NCBI RefSeq assembly: GCF_004346685.1
Contig: NZ_SMCO01000005.1
Location: 1-64,000, forward strand
Direction: 5' to 3'
DNA length: 64,000 nt
Source of the DNA: Sulfurirhabdus autotrophica
Lineage (GTDB): Bacteria > Pseudomonadota > Gammaproteobacteria > Burkholderiales > SMCO01
The notes under the pieces were generated by a model. That model was given only the letters and a program-made list of their open reading frames with translations. It had not been told where the DNA came from and did not search any database. Positions 17,835 to 26,827 of the stretch are shown here, in pieces. A program made the position numbers and the translations under genes. Numbering within the stretch: the first letter of the stretch is position 1; every line of letters starts with the position of its first letter.

Positions 17835-18524
17835 TCAACCTTTCCAGACACAAGTTCCCTGACTGGCTTTATCCAATGCTTCCAGATAGCTGTTATGCGC
17901 CTCCAACTCCTCTTGTGTTGCCTTAAGAATGACAAGCTCACGTTGACCAACGATTTGTTCCGATGCGCTGGCAGCTGTCACTTCGTCCATCTCTATATTC
18001 AACGTTTCCTGACCTCTGGTGAGAGCAAGATAAACTTCTGCAAGAAGTTCTGCATCCAGTAACGCACCGTGAAGTGTACGTGCCGAATTATCCACCTGGT
18101 AACGTCGGCATAGTGCATCCAGGTTGTTTTTTTGACCAGGATGCACTTCCTTGGCCATTTTAAGGGTGTCAATCACACTGGGACAAAAATGGTTTATCCG
18201 CTCACGCTGCAGCATACCCAGTTCATGGTTCAGAAAACCCACGTCAAACGGTGCATTATGAATAACCAGTTCTGCGCCATTCACATATTCTATGAATTCA
18301 TTCACAACGTCTTTAAAACGGGGTTTATCCTGTAAAAACTCAGCACTGATACCGTGTACCTGCTGCGCACCGGCATCAATATCCCGATCCGGGTTGAGAT
18401 AACAATGGTAGTGTTTACCGGTAAGACGCCGGTTTATCATTTCCACACCAGCAATTTCGATAATACGGTGCCCCAGTTTGGGATCGAGACCAGTTGTCTC
18501 GGTATCCAGCATCACTTGCCTCAT
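17835..18524 (-). CDS. dnaQ: DNA polymerase III epsilon subunit (proofreading exonuclease)
   Basis: 229 residues with the DEDDh exonuclease motifs D7 and E9 (MLDTETTGLD), D94 (APFDVGF), H152 and D157 (LHGALLDAE). The C-terminal tail (about 180-229) matches the alpha-subunit-binding part of bacterial epsilon. The protein removes mismatched 3' ends during replication. It begins four bases after the end of rnhA in the same direction, the classic rnhA-dnaQ linkage, so the two are probably one operon with the methyltransferase. Confidence 0.95.
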   Translation of the reverse strand: MRQVMLDTETTGLDPKLGHRIIEIAGVEMINRRLTGKHYHCYLNPDRDIDAGAQQVHGISAEFLQDKPRFKDVVNEFIEYVNGAELVIHNAPFDVGFLNHELGMLQRERINHFCPSVIDTLKMAKEVHPGQKNNLDALCRRYQVDNSARTLHGALLDAELLAEVYLALTRGQETLNIEMDEVTAASASEQIVGQRELVILKATQEELEAHNSYLEALDKASQGTCVWKG

Positions 18525-18528
18525 TGAC

Positions 18529-18987
18529 TTACCCTTCCCTCAACACTTTTTCAACACCGCGGTTCGCCAACTCATCCGCCCGCTCATTTTCAACATGTCC
18601 GGCATGCCCTCGCACCCACAACCATTCAATTTCATGGCCGACTGTCAGCGCATCAAGCTGCTGCCACAAATCAGCGTTTTTAACCGGTTTTTTATCGCTG
18701 GTACGCCAACCCCTTTTTTTCCAGTTGACAATCCACTCACTGATTCCTTTCTGTACATATTGGGAATCAGTATGTATTCTCAACTTGCAAGTGCGCTTGA
18801 GCGCTTCGATTGCGCGGATTACCGCCATCAATTCCATACGGTTATTGGTTGTCATCGGTTCTCCACCGAACAACTCTTTTTCAGTGCCATTCAAACGTAA
18901 CAATGCTCCCCACCCCCCCACGCCAGGGTTACCTTTACAGGCACCATCTGTAAATATATCTACCACATCATTTTTTTCAGTTGTCAT
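18529..18987 (-). CDS. rnhA: ribonuclease HI
   Basis: 152 residues, normal for bacterial RNase HI. The catalytic carboxylates are D14 ([11 protein letters not shown]), E52 (NNRMEL), D74 (HTDSQY) and D138, with H128 in the flexible loop ([15 protein letters not shown]). It degrades RNA in RNA-DNA hybrids. The start overlaps the end of the upstream methyltransferase gene by 11 bases, and dnaQ follows closely. Confidence 0.96.
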   Translation of the reverse strand: MTTEKNDVVDIFTDGACKGNPGVGGWGALLRLNGTEKELFGGEPMTTNNRMELMAVIRAIEALKRTCKLRIHTDSQYVQKGISEWIVNWKKRGWRTSDKKPVKNADLWQQLDALTVGHEIEWLWVRGHAGHVENERADELANRGVEKVLREG

Positions 18988-19723
18988 TTTCAGTTAATTC
19001 ACGGGATTGCGTTTTAAAATTCACTACCTGTTGCGTTGCGGGTGCCAAAGATTTCTCTCTCGCCATTTTATCTTGCCATCTCGGCATGATCACACGCATG
19101 CTATGCACACGTTTCTTTGCCTGAATAAAATAAACCCCTCCACCCATTACCCACCAACGATCACCCGCTGGTTCCATAAACTGTGTTCGACTTAACCACC
19201 CTTCACTATTCACTGGCGGGGCATAACAACACAGACTACTATCAATGACTTCCAAACCGAGCAATGCCAGCCAGTCTTTTAATCGCGTTAAAGAAATAAA
19301 CTTTCCACACCAGGGATATTCATTGCTCGATTTTCGGACCAGATGCCAAGCTCCCCACATACTCCAGGGGTTAAATCCACTGATCACTACATGTCCTTCA
19401 GGCATCAGAACTCGTTCAACTTCTCGTAATACCTGATGTGGATTTGTATTAAACTCCAGTACATGTGGCAATACCATTAAATCAACACTCTGGCTTGCTA
19501 TTGCCAAATGACTAAAATCGGTTTGCAATTGTACCAATGCTTCACTACCCGCAGTAAAATGGAAAGGAATACGATTTTTTCGCAAAAAATCAACTTGAGG
19601 CAAACCCAGCTGTAAGGCATTAAACCCAAAAATATCAGCCACCATACGATCAAAACATGCCTGCTCACGTTCCAGCAAATAATGTCCTAGGGGTGATTGG
19701 AACCAGTCATAGGCATTTTTCAT
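18977..19723 (-). CDS. class I SAM-dependent methyltransferase
   Basis: 248 residues from ATG 19723 (GTG 19732 is the other option). It has the Methyltransf_11 layout: a degenerate first motif, [20 protein letters not shown] as the motif II/III region (about 80-100), then [20 protein letters not shown] as the post-II signature. This is the uncharacterised methyltransferase commonly found between gloB and rnhA in beta- and gammaproteobacteria. The Gly-rich SAM loop is weak, so the activity is inferred. It shares a 37-base divergent spacer with gloB and overlaps rnhA. Confidence 0.83.
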   Translation of the reverse strand: MKNAYDWFQSPLGHYLLEREQACFDRMVADIFGFNALQLGLPQVDFLRKNRIPFHFTAGSEALVQLQTDFSHLAIASQSVDLMVLPHVLEFNTNPHQVLREVERVLMPEGHVVISGFNPWSMWGAWHLVRKSSNEYPWCGKFISLTRLKDWLALLGLEVIDSSLCCYAPPVNSEGWLSRTQFMEPAGDRWWVMGGGVYFIQAKKRVHSMRVIMPRWQDKMAREKSLAPATQQVVNFKTQSRELTENDN

Positions 19724-19760
19724 AGGGTTCACACTCTAAATTACTATTGTGGAGACAAGT

Positions 19761-20531
19761 ATGCTAAAAATATTTCCAATTCCAGCCTTTGACGATAATT
19801 ATATCTGGGCAATTCATAATAACCATGAATTAGTTGTAGTAGATCCAGGTGATGCGGAGCCAGTATTAGACTACATGAAAAAAGAAAAGCTAAAGCTGAC
19901 AGCCATATTAATTACCCATCACCATAGTGACCATATTGGTGGAAACAGTGGGCTTCTTAAGCATTTTGACATCCCGGTTTACGGACCTGCCCACGAAAAA
20001 ATCAGTACAGTCACTCATCCGTTAGAAGAAGGAGATGAAGTTTTTTTACTACAACTTCCCCTCAAACTTCAGGTTTACAATATTCCCGGTCATACAGCTG
20101 GCCATATAGCCTATTATGGCGCAAATCACCTTTTCTGTGGTGATACGCTTTTTGGCTGCGGCTGTGGCAGACTGTTTGAAGGAACACCGGAACAGATGCA
20201 CACATCCTTGCAAAAACTGGCACAATTACCCGATAAGACAGAAGTTTACTGCGCTCACGAATACACATTGGCCAACATTCGCTTTGCCAAAGCAGTGGAA
20301 CCGCTCAATTCAGATATTATTCAACGATTTGAACATGACCAACATCTCAGAAATCAAGGCAAACCTACCCTGCCCTCTACAATCTCAATAGAAAAACTAA
20401 CCAACCCATTCTTGCGCTGCACTGAACCAGCAGTGATCGCCGCCGCTTCCTCGTATAAAAAAGCTGCTACACCTGACACTGTCTCAGTATTTGCAGCCAT
20501 CCGCGAATGGAAAAACAACTTTCACCAATAA
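19761..20531 (+). CDS. gloB: hydroxyacylglutathione hydrolase (glyoxalase II)
   Basis: 256 residues from ATG 19761, chosen because GGAGA lies at 19751-19755 just before it. The metallo-beta-lactamase motif THHHSDHIGG (residues 52-61) gives the binuclear metal ligands, supported by IPGHTAGHIAY and FCGDTLFGCGCGRLFEGT. It hydrolyses S-lactoylglutathione to lactate and glutathione, completing methylglyoxal detoxification. The C-terminal HAGH domain is complete (EHDQHLRNQGKPTLPSTI). It is divergent from the methyltransferase gene. Confidence 0.95.
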   Translation: MLKIFPIPAFDDNYIWAIHNNHELVVVDPGDAEPVLDYMKKEKLKLTAILITHHHSDHIGGNSGLLKHFDIPVYGPAHEKISTVTHPLEEGDEVFLLQLPLKLQVYNIPGHTAGHIAYYGANHLFCGDTLFGCGCGRLFEGTPEQMHTSLQKLAQLPDKTEVYCAHEYTLANIRFAKAVEPLNSDIIQRFEHDQHLRNQGKPTLPSTISIEKLTNPFLRCTEPAVIAAASSYKKAATPDTVSVFAAIREWKNNFHQ

Positions 20532-20643
20532 AACCAATCGTTATCTAACTGTTAATTAATCCAAAAACCTTGACTAGACTAGGGACTCTTGGTTACCATT
20601 CTTCGTCCCCCACACAATCTTCACGGCCAAAATAGATTTCATT

Positions 20644-22407
20644 ATGCAGTCAAAACAACCGCTTATAATCGCGGCGATGCTATTTTTCATATCGCTACCA
20701 CTTAACGGGCATGCAGATGACTCACCCTGGGTTGCAACTTTTGCTCCCACAACCGACACCCCATCAGAAAATAAAATCACAGTAGCACCCCAGCCGTCGC
20801 CAGCCATCAAGATTGCTTCTACATTACAATCAGCAACCGAAATAACCTCTTCTCGAAACAACTCAGCGCCTTTAAAAACCATCACTTCAATATCAAAACC
20901 AACATCCTCTATCAAACTTGCTCCTGCGATAGAATCGGCTTCAGATGATTCGTCTATGCAAGATGACGAACTGAATATGGCGGTTCAAGAGTCCGGCGAC
21001 TTATGGGACCGTATACGTAGCGGATTTGCGCTTTCCGAAATGAATGATCCACTCATTCAGGAAAATGAAAACTGGTATGCCAACCGCCCAGATTACGTGA
21101 AACGCATGATATCGCGCAGCAAGCTGTATCTTTACTATATTGTTGAAGAAGTCGAAAAGCGTGGTATGCCAACAGAAATTGCGCTGCTACCTATGATAGA
21201 GAGCGCTTTTAACCCTAAAGCCTACTCAACCAGCCATGCTTCAGGTATCTGGCAATTTATTCCGTCAACAGGAAAAAACTTTGGGCTGGAACAGAGCATT
21301 CGATACGATGGACGGCGTGATGTCACCGCAGCAACCAGAGCTGCTTTGGATTATCTTGAAAAACTACACAATATGTTTGGTACGTGGGAACTTGCGCTGG
21401 CTGCCTACAACTGGGGAGAAGGATCTGTATCACGCGCAATTGCGCGAAACGAAGCCAAAGGTGAGCCAACCGATTATCAAAGTCTTTCAATGCCAGCAGA
21501 AACCCGTAGTTATGTCCCTAAATTGATTGCGGCAAAAAATATTGTCATGAATCCAGCTAAATTTGGATTAAAACTTGATTCAATCCCGAATGAGCCCTAT
21601 TTTACAAAAGTTATTGCCAAACGGCACATGGATGTAAAGTTGGCTGCCCGTCTCGCAGAAATGCCTTTAGCTGACTTTATTTCTCTAAACCCTGCTCACA
21701 ACGGCCCCGTGCTTGCGACAAATGGCCCTAGAACGCTGTTATTACCTGTTGAAAAGGCTGACACCTTTACGACTAATCTGTCCAGCTATTCCAAACCCCT
21801 TGTTTCCTGGCAAACCTATTCTGCCCACAAAGGGGAGCGACTGGATAAAATTGCGAAAAAATTTGGTACCACGATTAATGCATTAACCGAATACAACCAG
21901 ATTGCCTTGCATAAACACAAATTGGCATCGAACCAAAATCTTCTGGTGCCTTTACGCAATAATGACACTTCAGACTTGATTGCGGTAAACCTGAAATCAG
22001 CCGAGCCTGAGCCTGTTGTGGTCACAACCGAGAAAGCATCGCACAAGGTTAAGAGTGGTGAAACCATTTACAGCATCGCCCGACGCTACAATGTAACAAC
22101 TGCACAGCTTAAGGCATGGAATCATCTGAAAACAAATCATATTTCCCATGGCCAGACACTAGCTGTGCAACGTGATATTTCAGTCCAAAATACTGAAATA
22201 AAGACTGCCTCAAAATCAGGAAAATTGCAGACAGCCAAAACCAAAAGTAGCAATGGCAAACGTACTATGTACACTGTACGTCGTGGCGACACCCTTCACA
22301 GCATTGCAAACCGCTTCAATGTTGCGATCAACGATATACAACGTTGGAACAATCTCACGCAAAAAAATACGCTACGGCCTGGCCAGAAAGTAACCGTTTA
22401 CCTGTAA
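20644..22407 (+). CDS. mltD: membrane-bound lytic murein transglycosylase D-like, LysM-containing
   Basis: 587 residues with an N-terminal signal peptide (PLIIAAMLFFISLPLNGHA) that has no lipobox, then a Ser/Thr/Pro-rich linker, an SLT transglycosylase domain with catalytic E186 (LLPMIESAFNP) and ASGIWQFIPSTGKNFGL, and three LysM repeats (about 388-435, 463-507 and 541-587). It cleaves the glycan backbone of peptidoglycan with formation of 1,6-anhydro ends. The layout matches MltD of proteobacteria. It stands alone and is convergent with yejF. Confidence 0.92.
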   Translation: MQSKQPLIIAAMLFFISLPLNGHADDSPWVATFAPTTDTPSENKITVAPQPSPAIKIASTLQSATEITSSRNNSAPLKTITSISKPTSSIKLAPAIESASDDSSMQDDELNMAVQESGDLWDRIRSGFALSEMNDPLIQENENWYANRPDYVKRMISRSKLYLYYIVEEVEKRGMPTEIALLPMIESAFNPKAYSTSHASGIWQFIPSTGKNFGLEQSIRYDGRRDVTAATRAALDYLEKLHNMFGTWELALAAYNWGEGSVSRAIARNEAKGEPTDYQSLSMPAETRSYVPKLIAAKNIVMNPAKFGLKLDSIPNEPYFTKVIAKRHMDVKLAARLAEMPLADFISLNPAHNGPVLATNGPRTLLLPVEKADTFTTNLSSYSKPLVSWQTYSAHKGERLDKIAKKFGTTINALTEYNQIALHKHKLASNQNLLVPLRNNDTSDLIAVNLKSAEPEPVVVTTEKASHKVKSGETIYSIARRYNVTTAQLKAWNHLKTNHISHGQTLAVQRDISVQNTEIKTASKSGKLQTAKTKSSNGKRTMYTVRRGDTLHSIANRFNVAINDIQRWNNLTQKNTLRPGQKVTVYL

Positions 22408-22423
22408 AGTCTAGTAGCGGTGA

Positions 22424-24436
22424 CTATTTTACATATAAGTGACAACGCACGGTTTGCGTTGTACTGATTTGTGTTTCATCCGGGTAAACTTCCTGACAAA
22501 CCGGCATCACATGCTGACAGCGTGGATGAAAATGACAACCTGATGGCGGATTTGACGGCGAAGGCAAATCTCCCTGAAGCCTGATAATTTTCCTGCCCTC
22601 ATCCTTATCTATTACCGGCACAGCAGAAAGCAATGCCTGGCTATAGGGGTGCAAGGGCTGTTTCATCACTTCACCAACACTTCCCTGTTCCACTATCCTC
22701 CCCAAATACATGACGGCTACATCATAGGACAGGTATTCAACTACGGACAGATTATGGGTAATAAAGAGATAGGTTAAACCTAACTCAGCCTGCAGTTTTT
22801 TCAACAGATTAAGAATTTGCGCCTGTACCGATACATCCAATGCACTTGTTGGTTCATCACACACAATCAATTTTGGGTTCACTGCCAATGCACGGGCAAT
22901 GGCAATTCGCTGACGTTGCCCACCGGAAAATTCGTGAGGATAACGATATTTGATTTGAGCGGACAATCCCACTTGCTGCAATATTGAATCAATACGTTCC
23001 TGTCGCTGTCTGGGAGAATCGCCTATCGCTAACGCAACCATGCCTTCTTCAATAATATCGGCGATCATCATGCGTGGATCCAGAGATGCATAGGGATCCT
23101 GGAAGATAATCTGAAAATCCGCACGGCGCGCACGAAGCGCAGCTTGATCTAAGGTAGTCAGTTCTGAACCGGCGAAGCGTACACTTCCTGCTGTAGGAGG
23201 GATCAACTGAAGAATACCTTTCCCCACAGTGGTTTTGCCACAGCCTGATTCCCCCACCAATGCCAGAGTACGACCCTTGTTAATTATCAGGGATACATCA
23301 TCTACCGCTTTCACAGCCCCAGCCATGCGTCTGAATATCCCTTTATGAATAGGAAAGTGAACTTTTAAACCAGAAACCTCAAGCAATCGATCATTTGAAG
23401 TGCCTTCGCTTTCTGGTATTGATTTTTCTGTTGGCTGGATAATCGGAGGCCTTTCTTCTCCAGCGTTTGCCTTTTCAGCCAGATGGCATCTTACAGAATG
23501 GCCATTCCCCAACACCGTCCATTCCGGGCTAGTGCTATGGCATAGTTCCCAGGCATAATCACAACGAGAAGCAAAACGACATCCGACAAACTCCTGAGTA
23601 AGCGGCGGTACTGAACCTTTAATAATCGCTAAACTCTGCTCGCGCTTTTCTCTGCCTGGCAAAGATGCAAACAGTTTTCGGGAATAGGGATGAAAAGGAG
23701 AAGAAAAGAATTGCGACTTGGGTGCCAGTTCTACAATTTCACCGGCATACATAACAGCAACTTGATGTGCCATTTCTGAAACCACACCCAGATCGTGTGT
23801 AATCAGCAGAATAGACATATTGCGCTGCTGTTGAAGCTCTCTCAACAAATCCAGAACCTGTGCCTGTATGGTCACATCAAGGGCAGTTGTCGGTTCATCC
23901 GCAATAAGCAAATCAGGCTCACCAGCCAATGCCATGGCAATCATGACCCGCTGTTTCATCCCTCCCGACATTTGAAAGGGATATTCACCATAGCGCTGCG
24001 TTTCATCAGGGATACCTACAGCACGCAGTAATTCCAAAACTCGGTTTCGCGCAGCTTTACCCCTCAGCGAGGTATGGCAAAAAAGTGATTCTTCTATTTG
24101 CTTACCAATTGACATCACAGGATTGAGACTGGTCATCGGCTCCTGAAAAATCATGGAGATTCGCTTACCGCGCACAGTCCGCATGGCCACTTCAGGCAAC
24201 GCCAGCAAATCCTGCCCTTCCAGATTTATAGAGCCGGATTGAATCCGTCCCGCATCAGGCAACAGACGCATGATAGAAAGCGCCGTCATGGATTTTCCGC
24301 AGCCGGATTCCCCTAGTAAGGCAAAGGTCTCGTTTCGACCAATAGCAAAACTCACACCGTCTACAGCCCGAACATTCGCCTTACCTGAAGCAAGCCAGGT
24401 TTTTAAATTCTCAATTTGTAATATAGGTTGGCTCAT
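22424..24436 (-). CDS. yejF: peptide ABC transporter, fused double ATPase
   Basis: 670 residues from ATG 24436, placed ten bases after yejE ends; an upstream extension would overlap yejE. Two complete oligopeptide-type nucleotide-binding domains are fused, each with Walker [13 protein letters not shown] signature ([16 protein letters not shown]) and Walker B. Each half is followed by an OppD/F C-terminal Cys-containing motif ([28 protein letters not shown]). This matches YejF, the energising subunit of the YejABEF importer. It takes up microcin C-like peptides and peptidoglycan fragments in enterics. Last gene of yejABEF. Confidence 0.93.
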   Translation of the reverse strand: MSQPILQIENLKTWLASGKANVRAVDGVSFAIGRNETFALLGESGCGKSMTALSIMRLLPDAGRIQSGSINLEGQDLLALPEVAMRTVRGKRISMIFQEPMTSLNPVMSIGKQIEESLFCHTSLRGKAARNRVLELLRAVGIPDETQRYGEYPFQMSGGMKQRVMIAMALAGEPDLLIADEPTTALDVTIQAQVLDLLRELQQQRNMSILLITHDLGVVSEMAHQVAVMYAGEIVELAPKSQFFSSPFHPYSRKLFASLPGREKREQSLAIIKGSVPPLTQEFVGCRFASRCDYAWELCHSTSPEWTVLGNGHSVRCHLAEKANAGEERPPIIQPTEKSIPESEGTSNDRLLEVSGLKVHFPIHKGIFRRMAGAVKAVDDVSLIINKGRTLALVGESGCGKTTVGKGILQLIPPTAGSVRFAGSELTTLDQAALRARRADFQIIFQDPYASLDPRMMIADIIEEGMVALAIGDSPRQRQERIDSILQQVGLSAQIKYRYPHEFSGGQRQRIAIARALAVNPKLIVCDEPTSALDVSVQAQILNLLKKLQAELGLTYLFITHNLSVVEYLSYDVAVMYLGRIVEQGSVGEVMKQPLHPYSQALLSAVPVIDKDEGRKIIRLQGDLPSPSNPPSGCHFHPRCQHVMPVCQEVYPDETQISTTQTVRCHLYVK

Positions 24437-24446
24437 GAACTTAACA

Positions 24447-25853
24447 TTATTTTCTTCGCGGATCGAATGCTTCTTGCACCGAGTCCGAAAATAAGTTGGC
24501 CGAAAGCACCAGCACAAACATCAGCACAAATGCAGATGACAGTTGCCACCACACCATGGGCTCTCGCGCCATTTCGAGCCGCGCACCATTTATCATATTG
24601 CCCCAGCTTTGCATGGTAGGGTCTACACCCACCCCCACATAAGACAAAACAGCCTCAGCCAGAACAAGCCCGCTAAAATCCATGACCACTGTAATCATAA
24701 TGATATGCATGACGTTAGGCAGTATGTGCCTTGTAATAATACGCCAGTGCCCCACACCAAAAGCTGTTGCCGCCTGAATATATTCCATCTCACACAGCTT
24801 TAGTGTTTCACCTCGTAAAAGACGACAGAGACCTGTCCAACTGGTGATACCGAGAATAATACATAGAAACAACAAGCGTAAATCTGCTCGTGCAGCAACC
24901 GTATCAAACAAATCAGGGTTACGGTCTATGTAACCTTGCAGAATCAATACGGATGCGGCAATCAACAAAACTCCGGGAATTGAACTCAGTGTTGTGTAGA
25001 TATACTGAATGACATCATCAACCCATCCACGAAAATACCCTGCCATAATCCCTAAAAACAAAGCAAAAGGCAGCATCACCAGCGTTGTCAACATGCCTAT
25101 CATCAAGCCAGTGCGAATACTCTTCAAAGATTGGTAAAAAACATCCAGGCCAACCTTATCTGTTCCAAAAATATGATATTTAAGGCTAAGATCAGATGCG
25201 GCAAAACCCAGCAGAATGATCATGCTGAATGTCACCAAAACTGTCATCCAGGGAACATCTTCCTCACCTGACCGGATCAGTCTCCAAACCGTTCCCAGTG
25301 AGCAGTTTTTACGCCTGGCAAGCCATCCGATCAAAACATAAAAGGTAACGGCCAGCACTGCTACTCCTTTAATCATGGAGACGAGAACAGTGCGCATAAC
25401 GTCATCTGTAAGATTTTTTTCGTTCTCTCCAAGATGGGCACCCCCATATTTCAATCGAGGATAATCCCGCACTTGCTGCCCATCTGCCTGCACAAAGGTT
25501 TCTTTCGCATACAACCTTGTAGCAAATGGGGCTGAGTAGGTTTTCTCTACTCTTTCCTTAAGGGGCTTGGCTATCACATCCAACAAACTTAAAACTTCAG
25601 TCGAATAATACTGACCCGTCTCACCGTTTTGATTCTGCATTTGCGGTCTGAAATGAACCGAATCCAGCAGACCGATGACAAGGTAAGCACTCAAAATCAC
25701 CAATGCAGCCATACCACTTTTACTGTTAGCCACCCGGCGCCATGGAGCGAGCAGATGTTCCCGCCCCCGAATTTTGAATGCGAATAATACTGCCACTGCC
25801 ATTAGCAGATAGATCAGCGCATCAGTCCAAAGAATCACCAGTTTGAACGTCAT
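24447..25853 (-). CDS. yejE: peptide ABC transporter permease
   Basis: A 468-residue DppC-type permease. The core has the EAA-like loop (RGETLKLCEMEYIQAATAFG) and the closing helices LVLAEAVLSYVGVGVDPTMQ and FSDSVQEAFDPR. It is longer than the 341-residue enteric YejE: two extra N-terminal membrane helices and a periplasmic segment (about 70-150) precede the core. The start overlaps the end of yejB by four bases (ATGA), so translation is coupled. Confidence 0.92.
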   Translation of the reverse strand: MTFKLVILWTDALIYLLMAVAVLFAFKIRGREHLLAPWRRVANSKSGMAALVILSAYLVIGLLDSVHFRPQMQNQNGETGQYYSTEVLSLLDVIAKPLKERVEKTYSAPFATRLYAKETFVQADGQQVRDYPRLKYGGAHLGENEKNLTDDVMRTVLVSMIKGVAVLAVTFYVLIGWLARRKNCSLGTVWRLIRSGEEDVPWMTVLVTFSMIILLGFAASDLSLKYHIFGTDKVGLDVFYQSLKSIRTGLMIGMLTTLVMLPFALFLGIMAGYFRGWVDDVIQYIYTTLSSIPGVLLIAASVLILQGYIDRNPDLFDTVAARADLRLLFLCIILGITSWTGLCRLLRGETLKLCEMEYIQAATAFGVGHWRIITRHILPNVMHIIMITVVMDFSGLVLAEAVLSYVGVGVDPTMQSWGNMINGARLEMAREPMVWWQLSSAFVLMFVLVLSANLFSDSVQEAFDPRRK

Positions 25854-26827
25854 TCCAGCCTCACCCTTGGATCTACTAACGTATATGAAATATCCGTTAA
25901 CGCCAGACCAACGATATACAAAACAGAACCAAGAAACACCATGGCATGCACAATGGCAAAATCCTGTGAATTGATGGCATCAATGGTATAGCTGCCTAAA
26001 CCCGGAATGCCGAAAAAAGACTCAAGTATCAGTGCACCCATAAATAACAAAGGAATGACTACCACGGCACCCGTCAGTATTGGAATCATGCCATTTTTCA
26101 AAACATGGCTGAAAAGCACACGAATCTCGGAAAGCCCCTTGGCGCGTGCAGTGCGCACATAATCCCTGCCAATTTCTTCAAGAAAAAAAGTTCGATACAA
26201 TCGCGAGCCACTGCCAATCCCGCTAAGGATGCTTACCACTACAGGGAGCATGATAAATTTGATGGCATCCAGGCCCGGACCATAACCGGAAATTGGCAGC
26301 AGATGCCACAGCTTGCTAATCAGAAATTGGCCTGTAATGTAATAAAACAGGCTGGAAATAGACATTAATGCCACACACAACACCACACCCCAAAAATCCA
26401 GATAAGTCGCTCTGAAAAACACCATTAACAAGGCAAAAGTGATATTGGCTAAAATACCAATGACAAATACTGGCAGGGCGATAGCCAGACTAGGCCACAT
26501 CCGGTTTTGGATTTCATTGCCGATGTTACGTCCATCATCGGATACACCAAACTGAAAAGCAAACATCCTTACCGATTTTTCAAAGAAAATGGTATCCGTA
26601 AATTGACTGGATCCGGATTTTTTACTATTCAAAAACAGAGGCTTGTCATAGCCATGTTCATGCTTCCATTTCACCATTGCTTCTGGCGTAACGTGCTTGA
26701 TACCCAAATGAATGCGCGCCATGTCATCCGGCGTATTCACAACGAAAAACAGGCTGAAAGTCAGCAGATTAACGCCAATTAAAATAGGAATTGCGTAAAG
26801 AAAGCGACGAATAATATAACCGATCAT
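25850..26827 (-). CDS. yejB: peptide ABC transporter permease
   Basis: 325 residues from ATG 26827, which overlaps the yejA stop by four bases (ATGA). It begins MIGYIIRRFLYAIPILIGVN, the typical DppB/YejB opening helix. The conserved loop reads FLEEIGRDYVRTARAKGLSE and the end is DISYTLVDPRVRLE. It forms the membrane channel together with YejE. The longer open frame upstream lies inside yejA and is not used. Confidence 0.94.
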   Translation of the reverse strand: MIGYIIRRFLYAIPILIGVNLLTFSLFFVVNTPDDMARIHLGIKHVTPEAMVKWKHEHGYDKPLFLNSKKSGSSQFTDTIFFEKSVRMFAFQFGVSDDGRNIGNEIQNRMWPSLAIALPVFVIGILANITFALLMVFFRATYLDFWGVVLCVALMSISSLFYYITGQFLISKLWHLLPISGYGPGLDAIKFIMLPVVVSILSGIGSGSRLYRTFFLEEIGRDYVRTARAKGLSEIRVLFSHVLKNGMIPILTGAVVVIPLLFMGALILESFFGIPGLGSYTIDAINSQDFAIVHAMVFLGSVLYIVGLALTDISYTLVDPRVRLE